From: JAFALK01 sp042701975
Lineage (GTDB): Bacteria; Pseudomonadota; Gammaproteobacteria; Burkholderiales; Burkholderiaceae_C
Direction: 5' to 3'
Length of the DNA stretch: 64,000 bases
NCBI GenBank assembly: GCA_042701975.1
Contig: CP170561.1
Span: forward strand, 1,674,001 to 1,738,000
The position numbers and the translations under genes are program-made. Below the pieces are notes generated by a model. It saw only the letters and a program-made list of their open reading frames with translations. It had not been told where the DNA came from and did not search any database. Of this stretch, positions 43,642 through 53,253 are shown one piece after another; position 1 is the first letter of the stretch; each line of letters opens with the position of its first letter.

Positions 43642-44507
43642 AGCGCCTGCTGGCGGCCGGCCTGGCATCGATCTCGCTGGCAGCCAGCGCTGGCGAAATC
43701 TTCTTTGACGATTTCTCCGAAGCCAACGTCGCTGCACTGCGCGCCTTCGGCTGGGTGCTGCGCGACAAGGCCGGCCATCCGGGCATCGAGGGTTCGCGCT
43801 GGGCGCCGGAAGGCGTGAGTCTGATCGCTGATGAGCAGCAGCTGGGCAACCGTCTGCTGCGGCTCTCGGCCCGCACCGACGGCACGGCGACTGGTACCGA
43901 GCAGGTCCAGCTCTGCCATGCACGCAAGTACTTGAACGGCACCTACGCCGCACGTGTTCGCATGGAGCCGGGTGCCGCCGATCCGCTGGTGCAGACCTTC
44001 TACGCGGTGACGCCGCTGCGCTTCGACTTCGACCCCGAGTACAGCGAGATCGACTGGGAATACCTGCCGCACGGCGGCTGGGACGATGCCAAGGCGCGCA
44101 TCTACAGCGTGAGCTGGCACACGGTGCGCCTCGATCCCTGGCAGTCGTACAACCAGGCCCATCAGGAGTACGGCTCGCTCGCCGGATGGCACGTGCTGGT
44201 CACGCAAGTGGCCGATGGCAAGGTGCGCTGGTTCGTCGATGGCCGTGAAGTCGCGCAGCATGGCGGCCGCAATCATCCGATCTCGCCGATGGCGATCAGC
44301 TTCTCGAACTGGTTCATCAAGGACGGCCCGTTCGCCGCTGGTCCGGCCCGCCACTACCAGCAGGACGTGGACTGGGTCTTCCACGCCAAGGACGAGGTGC
44401 TGTCGCCGGCCCAGGTGCTGGAACAGGTGAAGGCGCTGCGCAGCCGCGGCGCGGACAAGGTCGACACGGTGCCGGCGAGCGGGCTCGAAAGCCGCTGCGA
44501 TATGTGA
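43638..44507 (+). CDS. Exported GH16-like glycoside hydrolase
   Basis: 289 residues, with a signal peptide (AASA-GE). A jelly-roll pattern with SEIDWEYLPHGGW carrying the GH16-like ExDxE arrangement (two Glu with Asp between), and NGTYAARVRM and WFVDGREV strands. GH16 enzymes cleave beta-1,3/1,4 glycans; some act on chitin-containing polymers or transfer chitin chains. It is coupled to the MFS gene and probably acts in the periplasm on oligomers. The substrate is inferred from operon context. Confidence 0.75.
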   Translation: MKRLLAAGLASISLAASAGEIFFDDFSEANVAALRAFGWVLRDKAGHPGIEGSRWAPEGVSLIADEQQLGNRLLRLSARTDGTATGTEQVQLCHARKYLNGTYAARVRMEPGAADPLVQTFYAVTPLRFDFDPEYSEIDWEYLPHGGWDDAKARIYSVSWHTVRLDPWQSYNQAHQEYGSLAGWHVLVTQVADGKVRWFVDGREVAQHGGRNHPISPMAISFSNWFIKDGPFAAGPARHYQQDVDWVFHAKDEVLSPAQVLEQVKALRSRGADKVDTVPASGLESRCDM

Positions 44508-45469
44508 ACATTGCGGACATGAAAGCCATCGAGAGCTGGTCCGCCGCAGAAGAACCGCAGCTGAAAGCACGGCTGGAGCAACGCGCCGAGCCGGTGCTGA
44601 TCAAGGGCCTGGTTGCCGACTGGCCCGCAGTGAAGGCCGGGCTCGAAGCACCGATGGCCATCTGCGAATACCTCCGCCGCTTCGACCGCGGCGTGGAGGT
44701 CATCGCCACCAAGACGCGCGCCGCCGCGCGCGGCGTGATGGGCTACAACGGGGACCTCACCGACTTCGCCTTCGTGAAGGCACGCATGCGGCTGCCGGAA
44801 TTCATGGCGAACCTGCAGGCGTACTTGCCTGTCGACGGCGCGCCGTCGATCGCGGCGCAGTGCGCCAAGGTCAGCGAGGTGATCCCCGGCTTTCTCGAAG
44901 AGAACCCGCTGCCAGCGCTGCCCGGCGTGGTGCCCAACTTCTGGCTGGGCAATGCGTTGACGGTGCCCGTGCATCACGACCATCCGTACAACCTGGCCTG
45001 CGTGGTGGCCGGGCGGCGGCGCTTCACCTTGTTCCCGCCGGAGCAGGTGGGCAATCTCTATATCGGGCCGCTGGAGCACACGCCTTCGGGCGCGCCAATT
45101 TCGGTCGTGCATCCGAACCCGCCGGACCTCGAGCGCTATCCGCGTTACCGCGACGCGCTCGCCGCGGCCCGGGTCACCGAGATGGAGCCGGGCGATGCGC
45201 TCTACATCCCGCCGCTGTGGTTCCACCAGGTGGAGGCGCTGGAGAAGGTCAACCTGCTGATCAACTACTGGTGGCCGGTGCAAGGCAACGCGCAGATGCC
45301 CACGCCGGTGGCCAGCATGATGCAGGCCCTCCAGGTCCTGAACGCCTTGCCGCCCGCCCAGCGCGAGGCCTGGGCGGCGATGTTCGATTACTACGTGGTG
45401 CAGCGCGAGCATGACCCGACCGCACACATTCCTGAAGCCTGGCAGGGTGCCTTGAAGCGCAAGTCATGA
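44504..45469 (+). CDS. Cupin-like (JmjC/cupin_8) protein 1
   Basis: 321 residues from a GTG overlapping the previous stop. It has a cupin_8 fold like FIH/JmjC hydroxylases: VLIKGLVADWPAV near the N-terminus, the iron HxD in VPVHHDHPYNLACVV, GRRRFTLFPPEQ and the distal His in IPPLWFHQVEAL. It could be an Fe(II)/2-oxoglutarate oxygenase. Such genes recur beside TonB receptor/halogenase-like genes in carbohydrate loci, role unknown. It is paralogous to the next gene, which overlaps it by 4 bp. Confidence 0.85.
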   Translation: MNIADMKAIESWSAAEEPQLKARLEQRAEPVLIKGLVADWPAVKAGLEAPMAICEYLRRFDRGVEVIATKTRAAARGVMGYNGDLTDFAFVKARMRLPEFMANLQAYLPVDGAPSIAAQCAKVSEVIPGFLEENPLPALPGVVPNFWLGNALTVPVHHDHPYNLACVVAGRRRFTLFPPEQVGNLYIGPLEHTPSGAPISVVHPNPPDLERYPRYRDALAAARVTEMEPGDALYIPPLWFHQVEALEKVNLLINYWWPVQGNAQMPTPVASMMQALQVLNALPPAQREAWAAMFDYYVVQREHDPTAHIPEAWQGALKRKS

Positions 45470-46479
45470 AAGAGATCCACGGCATCACGCGCGAGCGCTT
45501 CGAGAACGAAGTGCTGAGCGGCTACGAGCCGGTGGTGATGCGCGGCGCGGTCAAGGACTGGCCGCTGGTGGCACAAGGTCGTGCGGGCCTGGAACCTTGC
45601 CTGCAATACCTGATGGGCTTTGACAAGGGCGAGGCTGTGGACGCCTTGCTGGCCAAGCCCGAGCCGACGCGAGCCTTCAGCTACAAGCCTGGGCTCGAAG
45701 GCTTCAACTTCATGCACGACAAGCGGCCCTATGCGGCGCTGTTCGAGCAGCTCTGGCGCTACAGCCACTTTCCAGACCCACCCGCGCTGGCGGCGCAGAG
45801 CGCGCTGGTCTCCACCGCATTGCCGGGCCTGGAGCAGGCGAACCTGCTGCCGCTGCTGGATGTTGATGTCGCGGCGCCGCGCATCTGGATCGGCAACCGC
45901 GCCACCGTGCCCGCGCATTTCGACGACTCGCACAACATCGCTTGCGTAGCCGCCGGTCGTCGGCGCTTCACGTTGCTGCCGCCGCAATGCGCGCCGATGC
46001 TCTATCTCGGTCCGCCGGATTACGCGCCGACACCAGCGCCGATGTCGGTCGTGTCCAATCTGCAGACCGCAGATCCGGCACGCTATCCGCTCGTGGTCGA
46101 GGCCTTGAAGCAGGCCGTTGTCGCCGAGCTGGAGCCGGGCGATGCGATCTACATGCCGCCGCTATGGTTCCACCAGGTCGAGGCGCTGGCGCCGCACCTG
46201 AACATCCTCATGAACTACTGGTGGAGGCCGGCTGCTGCGCCCGGCCGCAAGGACGACCTGCACATGGCGGCGATGCGTTTGGCGATGCTCGCGTTCCGCC
46301 ACCTGCCCGAGAGTGAGCGGGAAGGCTGGCGCGCGCTGTTCGGCCACTATGTGTTTGGTGCGCAGGGCGAGCAGCTGGCGCACATTCCCGAGGGCCAACG
46401 CCACATGTTCGCGCCGCTCGATGCCGAGGCCGATATGGCGATCCGTCAGGACATCGCGGATCGGCTCAAGGGCACCTGA
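45466..46479 (+). CDS. Cupin-like (JmjC/cupin_8) protein 2
   Basis: 337 residues of the same family: VVMRGAVKDWPLV, the iron motif VPAHFDDSHNIACVA (HxD), GRRRFTLLPPQ and MPPLWFHQVEAL. The metal ligands are kept in both copies, so both may be active oxygenases. Last gene of the + operon; it converges on the halogenase-like gene with no spacer (46479/46480). Confidence 0.85.
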   Translation: MKEIHGITRERFENEVLSGYEPVVMRGAVKDWPLVAQGRAGLEPCLQYLMGFDKGEAVDALLAKPEPTRAFSYKPGLEGFNFMHDKRPYAALFEQLWRYSHFPDPPALAAQSALVSTALPGLEQANLLPLLDVDVAAPRIWIGNRATVPAHFDDSHNIACVAAGRRRFTLLPPQCAPMLYLGPPDYAPTPAPMSVVSNLQTADPARYPLVVEALKQAVVAELEPGDAIYMPPLWFHQVEALAPHLNILMNYWWRPAAAPGRKDDLHMAAMRLAMLAFRHLPESEREGWRALFGHYVFGAQGEQLAHIPEGQRHMFAPLDAEADMAIRQDIADRLKGT

Positions 46480-48090
46480 TCACCAGAGGTAGAGCTGCAG
46501 CGTCTTGTCGTCCACGCGCGGCGGGATGTGGGCCAGCAGGTTCCGATGGTCGGGGAAGTTCGTCGCGCTGCGCGAAACGAAATCGTCAACGGTGTCCAGG
46601 CGATGCCGCGCCTGGTGCGCGGTCGGCGGCTGCAGATCCTGTGCGTCCGGAAAGACGCCCATGCCGGCCAGCAGCGCATACCAGGACACGATCGGATAGC
46701 CCTGACCGAACTTGCCCGCCTTGAGTCCGGCGGCCAGCGGCTTGCGCGACATCCAGGTCATCAGCACGTGCTGCAGCGATTCGGAAAGCGCCATGTTCTC
46801 GGCATTGGCGCGCCAGTACTCGGTGTCGGTGCGCGAGTTGGTCTTGTAGTGGGCGACGATGTAGTCGCGCGTGTTCTCGAAGCGGGTCTTCATGCCTTCG
46901 TTGAATTCCGCCTGTGCGGCCTCACCGACATCGCCCTTCTCCAGCGCCTCCACCAGCATGCCTGCCGTGCGCTGCACGAAGAGCAGGGCGGTGGCCTCTA
47001 GCGGCTCGATGAAGCCTTGCGACAGGCCCACGGCCACGCAATTGCGATTCCATTGCTTGCTCATGCGGCCAACACGCATCTTCAGATGCCGCGCGTTGAC
47101 GTCTGAATCGAGCAGGCCCAGGTGCGTGCGTAGCTCGGTCTCGGCTTCGTCGGCCGAAGCATGAGCGCTGCTGTAGACATAGCCGTTGCCGCGCCGGTTC
47201 GTCAACGGGATCTTCCACGCCCAACCGTGGCGCAGTGCGGTGGAGGTGGTCTGCGATTCGATCGCGCCTTCCAGCGACGTGGGCATGGCGATCGCGGCGT
47301 CGTTGAAGAGGTTCTCGCCGTAGGAGATGAAGGGCGTCTGCAGGGCCTTGCCGATGAGCAGCGACGCAAAGCCGGTGCAGTCGACGAAGAGATCGGCGGC
47401 GATGCTCTCTGCGCCTTCGAGCTGCAGGCGGGCGACGTCGCCGCGCTCGTTCAGCTGCACTTCGGTGACGTGGCGCTGCAGGTGATGAACGCCGCGCTCA
47501 ACGGCCTTCTTGCCGAGGAACTGGCCAAGCAGGGTGGCGTCGAAGTGGTATCCATACCAGATGTCGAAAGGGAAATTCGCGCTCGCGCGGGGGCCGCGGC
47601 CCTGGCGGGCGAGGGTGGCGGCGACGAAGAAACGGTCCGGGTGGGCGTAGACATCGGCGCCTTCGAGCCGCGCATGGACGTTGTCCACGAACTGATGCAT
47701 GGTCATGTTGTCCAGCATCGAGGCGAAGGGGTGGAAGTAGCGCTCGAAGCCGGGCCGGGTGGACCAGTTTTCGAAGGTGATGCCGCTCTTGTAGGTTGCG
47801 TTGCAGGCGGGCATCCATTCGGCTTCTTCGATGCCAAGTCCGTCGAAGAAGCCGCGCAACCAGGGTGTGGAGCCTTCGCCCACGCCGATGATGCCGACCT
47901 GGGGTGATTCGATCACCGTCACCTTCAGGCGCGGGCCGTAAGCCGTGGTAGCCAGCATCAGCGCGGTCATCCAGCCTGCGGTGCCGCCGCCGACGACGCA
48001 CACGTGCTGCACGGGCGGCTGCGCATCGGTCGTGCCGGCGAGCGGGCGGGCGGCAATGTGCTGGTTGAAGACGGTGGCGGTGTCGGTCAT
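46480..48090 (-). CDS. Tryptophan halogenase-like flavoprotein
   Basis: 536 residues. FAD-binding motif VVGGGTAGWMTALML at the N-terminus, GVGEGSTPWLRGF, the candidate catalytic Lys in TYKSGITFENW and the halogenase signature WxWxIP as GWAWKIPLT. GLSQGFIEPLEATAL is also typical. It resembles flavin-dependent tryptophan halogenases but sits in a carbohydrate TonB locus, where such genes are common and their substrate is unknown. It follows the TonB receptor and a terminator hairpin, with no room for its own promoter after the hairpin. Confidence 0.88.
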   Translation of the reverse strand: MTDTATVFNQHIAARPLAGTTDAQPPVQHVCVVGGGTAGWMTALMLATTAYGPRLKVTVIESPQVGIIGVGEGSTPWLRGFFDGLGIEEAEWMPACNATYKSGITFENWSTRPGFERYFHPFASMLDNMTMHQFVDNVHARLEGADVYAHPDRFFVAATLARQGRGPRASANFPFDIWYGYHFDATLLGQFLGKKAVERGVHHLQRHVTEVQLNERGDVARLQLEGAESIAADLFVDCTGFASLLIGKALQTPFISYGENLFNDAAIAMPTSLEGAIESQTTSTALRHGWAWKIPLTNRRGNGYVYSSAHASADEAETELRTHLGLLDSDVNARHLKMRVGRMSKQWNRNCVAVGLSQGFIEPLEATALLFVQRTAGMLVEALEKGDVGEAAQAEFNEGMKTRFENTRDYIVAHYKTNSRTDTEYWRANAENMALSESLQHVLMTWMSRKPLAAGLKAGKFGQGYPIVSWYALLAGMGVFPDAQDLQPPTAHQARHRLDTVDDFVSRSATNFPDHRNLLAHIPPRVDDKTLQLYLW

Positions 48091-48106
48091 GGTGAGCTTG
48101 TAAAGG

Positions 48107-48137
48107 AAAAAGGGGAACGTCGGTGAACGTTCCCCTT
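48107..48137 (-). terminator. Rho-independent terminator between TonB receptor and halogenase-like gene
   Basis: On the minus strand an 11-bp perfect stem (AAGGGGAACGT / ACGTTCCCCTT, loop of 6) runs into five U's (A's at 48107-48111 on the + strand). It ends 17 bases before the halogenase start codon at 48090, so the downstream gene would depend on read-through or on a promoter inside or before the hairpin. Confidence 0.82.
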
Positions 48138-48187
48138 CGGGTGCCGATGAATTCAGGCGCTGGCCCGGAGGCCAACGCTCATCGGAC

Positions 48188-50959
48188 TCAGTACTTGATA
48201 CGTGCGGTCAGGTAGTACTGGCGGCCGTTCTGGTAGATGGCGCGCGGTTCCGACTTGTAATCGCCGTAGTACTTCAGGATCGGGTTGTTCAGGTTCTGAC
48301 CGTCCAGGCTGACAGCGAAGTGATCGTTGATCTTGTAGCCCAGCGACGCGGACAGCACGCCGCCACCACGTTGGTAGTAGTCGGTACCGCGGTCACGACC
48401 GAGGTAGTTGTCCGACGAGTAACCGTAGTTGATGCGAGCCGAGAACGAGTCGTTTTCGAAGAAGCCGCCGAGGTTGGCCGAGTGCTTGACGGCGCCCTTC
48501 AGGACGTGACCCGTGACATCGTGTGCATCGGCGTAGGTGTAGTTCGTGCTGATGCCGAAGTTCTTGTAGACCGGCATTTCGAACGCGAACTCCAGACCCG
48601 TGACGCTGGCCTTCATGTTGACCTGGGTCGTCAGGTCAAACGGTGCCGTGACGCGCTGGTTCGTCGGAGCGCCTTGCTGGCCGCCCGCCGGAACGACGTC
48701 GGTCGAGGCCGTGACGCGGCGGACACCGTCCGTGATGTAGCTGCCGAGGTTCATGTGGAACGCACCCATCGACACGAAGGCGCGCGGCGCGAAGTACCAC
48801 TCGATGTTGGCATCGAAGTTGGTCGAGCGGATCGGATCCAAGTCGGGGTTGCCGCTGGTGCCGGTGCCCACGGCCTTGCCGGTCGGGTCGGAGTAGCTGC
48901 CCAGCAGCTGGGCTGCCGACAGGGCCGTGTAGTCGGGACGGGTCACCGTCTTCGACAGGGCCAGGCGGGCCACCACGTCCTTGGTCACGTCGATGCGGAT
49001 GCTGGCGCTGGGCAGGGCGTCCGTATAGGAGCGGTCGTGGTAGGTCTGGTAGTAGCCGGTGGGATCCGTCCAGTTCGGGCCGACGGCCGCGAAGGCAGAA
49101 GGCACGTAGCCAGGCAGACTGGAGTCACTGGTCGGGATCCAGATCAGCGTGCTGGACTTGGTGTTCACGAAGCGAACGCCCACGTTGCCGCTCCAGCCTT
49201 CGCCTTCCAGATTGCCTTGCACGTAGCCGGCCGAGGTCTTTTCCGTCACCGAGTATTCATGCGTCACCATGCGGCGCGAGATGTCGCGGTTCGAATACTT
49301 GGCAGCCCAGGCCGCCAGGGCTTCCGGCGTCGGGTAGGCGACGCCCGTGGGGAAGCCGCTGCCCAGGCCGCTGCCGAAGTTGCCCGGATAGGTCTCGGTG
49401 TAGGCGGACGCCGGCAGCGTGTTGGCGAACGGGTCAGTGGCCCAGTTCGGACCCTGGTTGACGATCGGGCCGTCGGTGTAGCGCTCGTGCTTGGCGGTGC
49501 GCAGGCCGAACTTCAGGCTGCGCAGCATGCCGGCGTCGAGCGTGTACTCGGCGTCCACCTGGCCCCAGCTGTCCTTGTCCTGCACGACGACGTTCTGGTC
49601 ACCGAAGATCCAGTCCGTGCCCGAGGGCTTCAGCGTACCGTTGGCGTTGGCGATGTTGAAAGCGGGAGCCTCGCCGCTGCCCTTGAGCTGATAGCCACCG
49701 CTCGAAGCAGTGATGTCGCCTTCGAACACGTCCTGGCTGAGGGTCTTGCCCTTGCCGTGCGAAGTGCCGACGTTGGTCGTCAGCTTCAGCGCGTTGTTGA
49801 CCTTCCAGGAGCCGTCCAGGCTGACGAAGTTGGTCTGGGCCGAGGCTTTGCGCGAGATCAGGTCATACACGCCGATGATGGTGGGCGTGGCGAAGGTGTA
49901 GTTCGCCGAGGTCACGATGTGGGTCGAGGGATCGACCGTGAAGTTCGTGATCGTCGGGCTGCGACTCATGGCCCACTGGTTGGACAGCATGTAGTTGCGG
50001 TTGTAGTTGTCCGCATCCATCTTTGAGGAGAAGCCGGTCACGACCACATCGATGTCGCTGTTCGGCTTGATCTGCGCGCTGACCACGCCACCCTTGCGCT
50101 CGCGCTCCTGCGTGAACAGGGCGGAACCGATCAGGTTGGGGAAGGTCGCGCCGTTCAGGCCGGGGTTGGCAGCCAAGGTGGCCGGCGACACGGAGGTCGA
50201 GTTCACGGGCGTCAGCGACAGCGAGCCGTCGTGGGCGAAGGTCTCGACGCCGTCACGGCGCAGGTGGCGCTTCTCGTTGAAGGCCTGGATCAGCACGCCG
50301 AAGGTCTTGGCCTCATTCTTCCAGGCGAGCAGGGCGCTCATCTGCGGATCGGTCTTCTTGGGCAGGTCGGCGTACACGGCGCCCACGCTGGCTTCGAAGG
50401 TCAGACCCTTGCTGAAGTCCAGCGGACGGCGAGTGATGATGTTCACCGAACCGGCCGTGCCGCCTTCCGTGTCGGAGGCTTGGGCGTTCTTGTGCACCTC
50501 GACGCGGCTCACCAGTTCCGAAGGCAGCAGCGAGAAGCTCACGCTGCGGCCGACGCCGGCGCCGGTCTGGTCCAGCACGAACCAGTCACCGTTGGCGACC
50601 GAGTGGCCGTCCAGCAGGGTCTGGGTCAGGCTGGGGTTGGTGCCGCGCAGGCCCACACGGTCGCGCTCGTCAAAGCCGCCGGAGCCGCCCGAAGGGCTGT
50701 TCAGGATGGTGACGCCCGGGATGCGGGCGAGCGAGTCGGCCACGTTCTTGTCGGGCATCTTGCCGATGTCTTCGGCCGAGATGACGTCGATGTGGGTGTC
50801 CGCGTTGCGCTTGACCGCCAGGGCCTTTTCTTGCGCAGCGCGCACGCCGGTCACGACGACGGTATCGAGCTGCTGGGCTTCTTGCGCTTGAGCGGCGAAT
50901 GCCGCGCTCAGCAGGGTGAGCGTCACCGCTGCTGCGATCGGGGTCTTGTTGACCTTCAT
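48188..50959 (-). CDS. TonB-dependent outer-membrane receptor, amino-sugar locus
   Basis: 923 residues from the ATG at 50959, with AAGGAAG ahead of it. A signal peptide (AQA-QE) is followed by the TonB-box region (LDTVVVTG), a plug domain (ADSLARIPGV, LRGTNPSLTQTLLDG, GSVNIITRRPLDF) and a 22-strand barrel ending in an aromatic residue (ARIKY). It belongs to the CarA/NagA-type receptors for oligosaccharides. The motif upstream (51211) shared with the GlcNAc operon suggests chitooligosaccharide uptake. Confidence 0.93.
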   Translation of the reverse strand: MKVNKTPIAAAVTLTLLSAAFAAQAQEAQQLDTVVVTGVRAAQEKALAVKRNADTHIDVISAEDIGKMPDKNVADSLARIPGVTILNSPSGGSGGFDERDRVGLRGTNPSLTQTLLDGHSVANGDWFVLDQTGAGVGRSVSFSLLPSELVSRVEVHKNAQASDTEGGTAGSVNIITRRPLDFSKGLTFEASVGAVYADLPKKTDPQMSALLAWKNEAKTFGVLIQAFNEKRHLRRDGVETFAHDGSLSLTPVNSTSVSPATLAANPGLNGATFPNLIGSALFTQERERKGGVVSAQIKPNSDIDVVVTGFSSKMDADNYNRNYMLSNQWAMSRSPTITNFTVDPSTHIVTSANYTFATPTIIGVYDLISRKASAQTNFVSLDGSWKVNNALKLTTNVGTSHGKGKTLSQDVFEGDITASSGGYQLKGSGEAPAFNIANANGTLKPSGTDWIFGDQNVVVQDKDSWGQVDAEYTLDAGMLRSLKFGLRTAKHERYTDGPIVNQGPNWATDPFANTLPASAYTETYPGNFGSGLGSGFPTGVAYPTPEALAAWAAKYSNRDISRRMVTHEYSVTEKTSAGYVQGNLEGEGWSGNVGVRFVNTKSSTLIWIPTSDSSLPGYVPSAFAAVGPNWTDPTGYYQTYHDRSYTDALPSASIRIDVTKDVVARLALSKTVTRPDYTALSAAQLLGSYSDPTGKAVGTGTSGNPDLDPIRSTNFDANIEWYFAPRAFVSMGAFHMNLGSYITDGVRRVTASTDVVPAGGQQGAPTNQRVTAPFDLTTQVNMKASVTGLEFAFEMPVYKNFGISTNYTYADAHDVTGHVLKGAVKHSANLGGFFENDSFSARINYGYSSDNYLGRDRGTDYYQRGGGVLSASLGYKINDHFAVSLDGQNLNNPILKYYGDYKSEPRAIYQNGRQYYLTARIKY

Positions 50960-51343
50960 GTGGAGCTTCCTTTTGTTGGCCGAACGAGATGCGCAGCCAG
51001 TTGAAACCTGGGGCAAGGCAGCGTCTTGAAAGTGGACTGCTCCTGGTATCCCCATCGACATCAAACTACAACCAATGCCATGCCACTATAAGACGCGGTA
51101 GTGCCACTTTGCTACCAATTATCGGTCCGTGTTTTCCCTTGTTGTGGCGCTGCAGCCACCAAGAAACCACGGCTGTCGGGATGCCATTCGTCAGGGTTTG
51201 CCTCATGGCTTGGTCCTAAATTGGTATTGTTTTGGATTCAAGCGGCGGCATCGGGTGGTCTGGCTTGGGTCCATTGCTGCGTGCGGGTCGATGCATGACG
51301 CCGTTGTGAAGGCGTGGCTGCGCTGCGATGCCGGCTGAATTCT
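50960..51343. other. Intergenic region upstream of TonB receptor
   Basis: About 380 bp without a gene. It holds motif copy 3 (51211-51228), a minus-strand TATAGT (51090-51085) that could be a -10, and a weaker TGGT-rich stretch on the minus strand near 51065-51080. Base composition is clearly lower in GC than the genes on either side. Confidence 0.5.
51211..51228. promoter_or_regulatory. Shared 18-bp motif, copy 3 (candidate GntR operator)
   Basis: TGGTCCTAAATTGGTATT, matching the copies at 36838 and 36953 at 15-16 of 18 positions. It lies about 250 bp upstream of the TonB receptor start codon, which is transcribed leftward, and before the tRNA cluster. No other gene is in this gap, so it would control the receptor. 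Confidence 0.6.
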
Positions 51344-51371
51344 TTGCAGAGGCAAAAAGCTGTGCTATAGT
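51344..51371 (+). promoter_or_regulatory. Promoter of tRNA-Tyr/tuf cluster
   Basis: TTGCAG (51344-51349), 16-bp spacer, TATAGT (51366-51371) with an upstream TG making an extended -10. The predicted start is ~8-10 bases before the tRNA-Tyr gene. Confidence 0.78.
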
Positions 51372-51386
51372 CACAGGCTCACTCCA

Positions 51387-51472
51387 GGAGGGGTGGCCGA
51401 GTGGTTAAAGGCAGCAGACTGTAAATCTGCCCGCTAACGCGTACGCTGGTTCGAATCCAGCCTCCTCCACCA
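51387..51472 (+). tRNA. tRNA-Tyr (GTA)
   Basis: 86 nt including an encoded CCA. Acceptor GGAGGGG pairs with CTCCTCC, the anticodon loop is CTGTAAA, there is a long variable arm as in class II tRNAs, and the T loop is TTCGAAT. Confidence 0.97.
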
Positions 51473-51532
51473 AGTGACACGCTTTGAGGCGGGTGTGTAG
51501 ACCCTGCCGGAGCGGCTGGCAGCGAAAGCAGC

Positions 51533-51606
51533 GCGGGAGTAGTTCAATGGTAGAACCTTAGCCTTCCAAGCTAATGACACGGGTTCGATTCCCGTTTCCC
51601 GCTCCA
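51533..51606 (+). tRNA. tRNA-Gly (TCC)
   Basis: 74 nt including CCA. Acceptor GCGGGAG pairs with TTCCCGC with a wobble. Anticodon loop CTTCCAA within stem TTAGC/GCTAA; T arm ACGGG-TTCGATT-CCCGT. Confidence 0.97.
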
Positions 51607-51695
51607 GCAGCTTGAAGGCGTCGAAAAAGAAAAACCCGTCGATATATGTGTCGGTATGGGTTTGCTGGCCGAGGTGCCATCAAACCCGTGCCGAT

Positions 51696-51770
<75 letters not shown>

Positions 51771-51811
51771 CCTCTCTTTTTTCTCTCTCCCTTTCTTTCT
51801 TCTTTTCTTCT
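51771..51811 (+). other. 41-nt pure pyrimidine tract between tRNA-Thr and tuf
   Basis: Every base from 51771 to 51811 is C or T on the + strand (blocks such as CTCTTTTTTCTCTCTCCC). No hairpin precedes it, so it does not look like an intrinsic terminator. It ends about 20 bp before the tuf Shine-Dalgarno. Confidence 0.8.
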
Positions 51812-51842
51812 GGTCCGGTAGGGACCCTCGCAGGAGCGCAAG

Positions 51843-53033
<1,191 letters not shown>

Positions 53034-53048
53034 TTGTTTTAAAGGTCT

Positions 53049-53124
53049 AGGGGCATAGCTCAATTGGCAGAGCGTCGGTCTCCAAAACCGAAGGTTGGGG
53101 GTTCGAGACCCTCTGCCCCTGCCA
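53049..53124 (+). tRNA. tRNA-Trp (CCA)
   Basis: 76 nt including the 3' CCA. Acceptor AGGGGCA pairs with TGCCCCT, anticodon loop CTCCAAA, T loop TTCGAGA. Between tuf and secE as in many proteobacteria. Confidence 0.97.
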
Positions 53125-53170
53125 GTCACCGCTGATCACGGCGACTGATCCAAGACCAAGAAATGCATCG

Positions 53171-53202
53171 GCCCGCAGGGACAAAAGTCCCCGCGGGCTT
53201 TG
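53171..53202 (+). terminator. Hairpin after tRNA-Trp, terminator-like
   Basis: GCCCGCAGGGAC (53171-53182) pairs with GTCCCCGCGGGC (53187-53198) across an AAAA loop with a single mismatch, followed by TTTG. The stem is very stable but the T tract is short, so termination may be partial. It separates the tuf/tRNA-Trp transcript from secE-nusG. Confidence 0.6.
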
Positions 53203-53253
53203 CTGCTGATGGGGTTGCCCGCTTTTGGGTGGCCTCGGGAATGAATTGAATCC

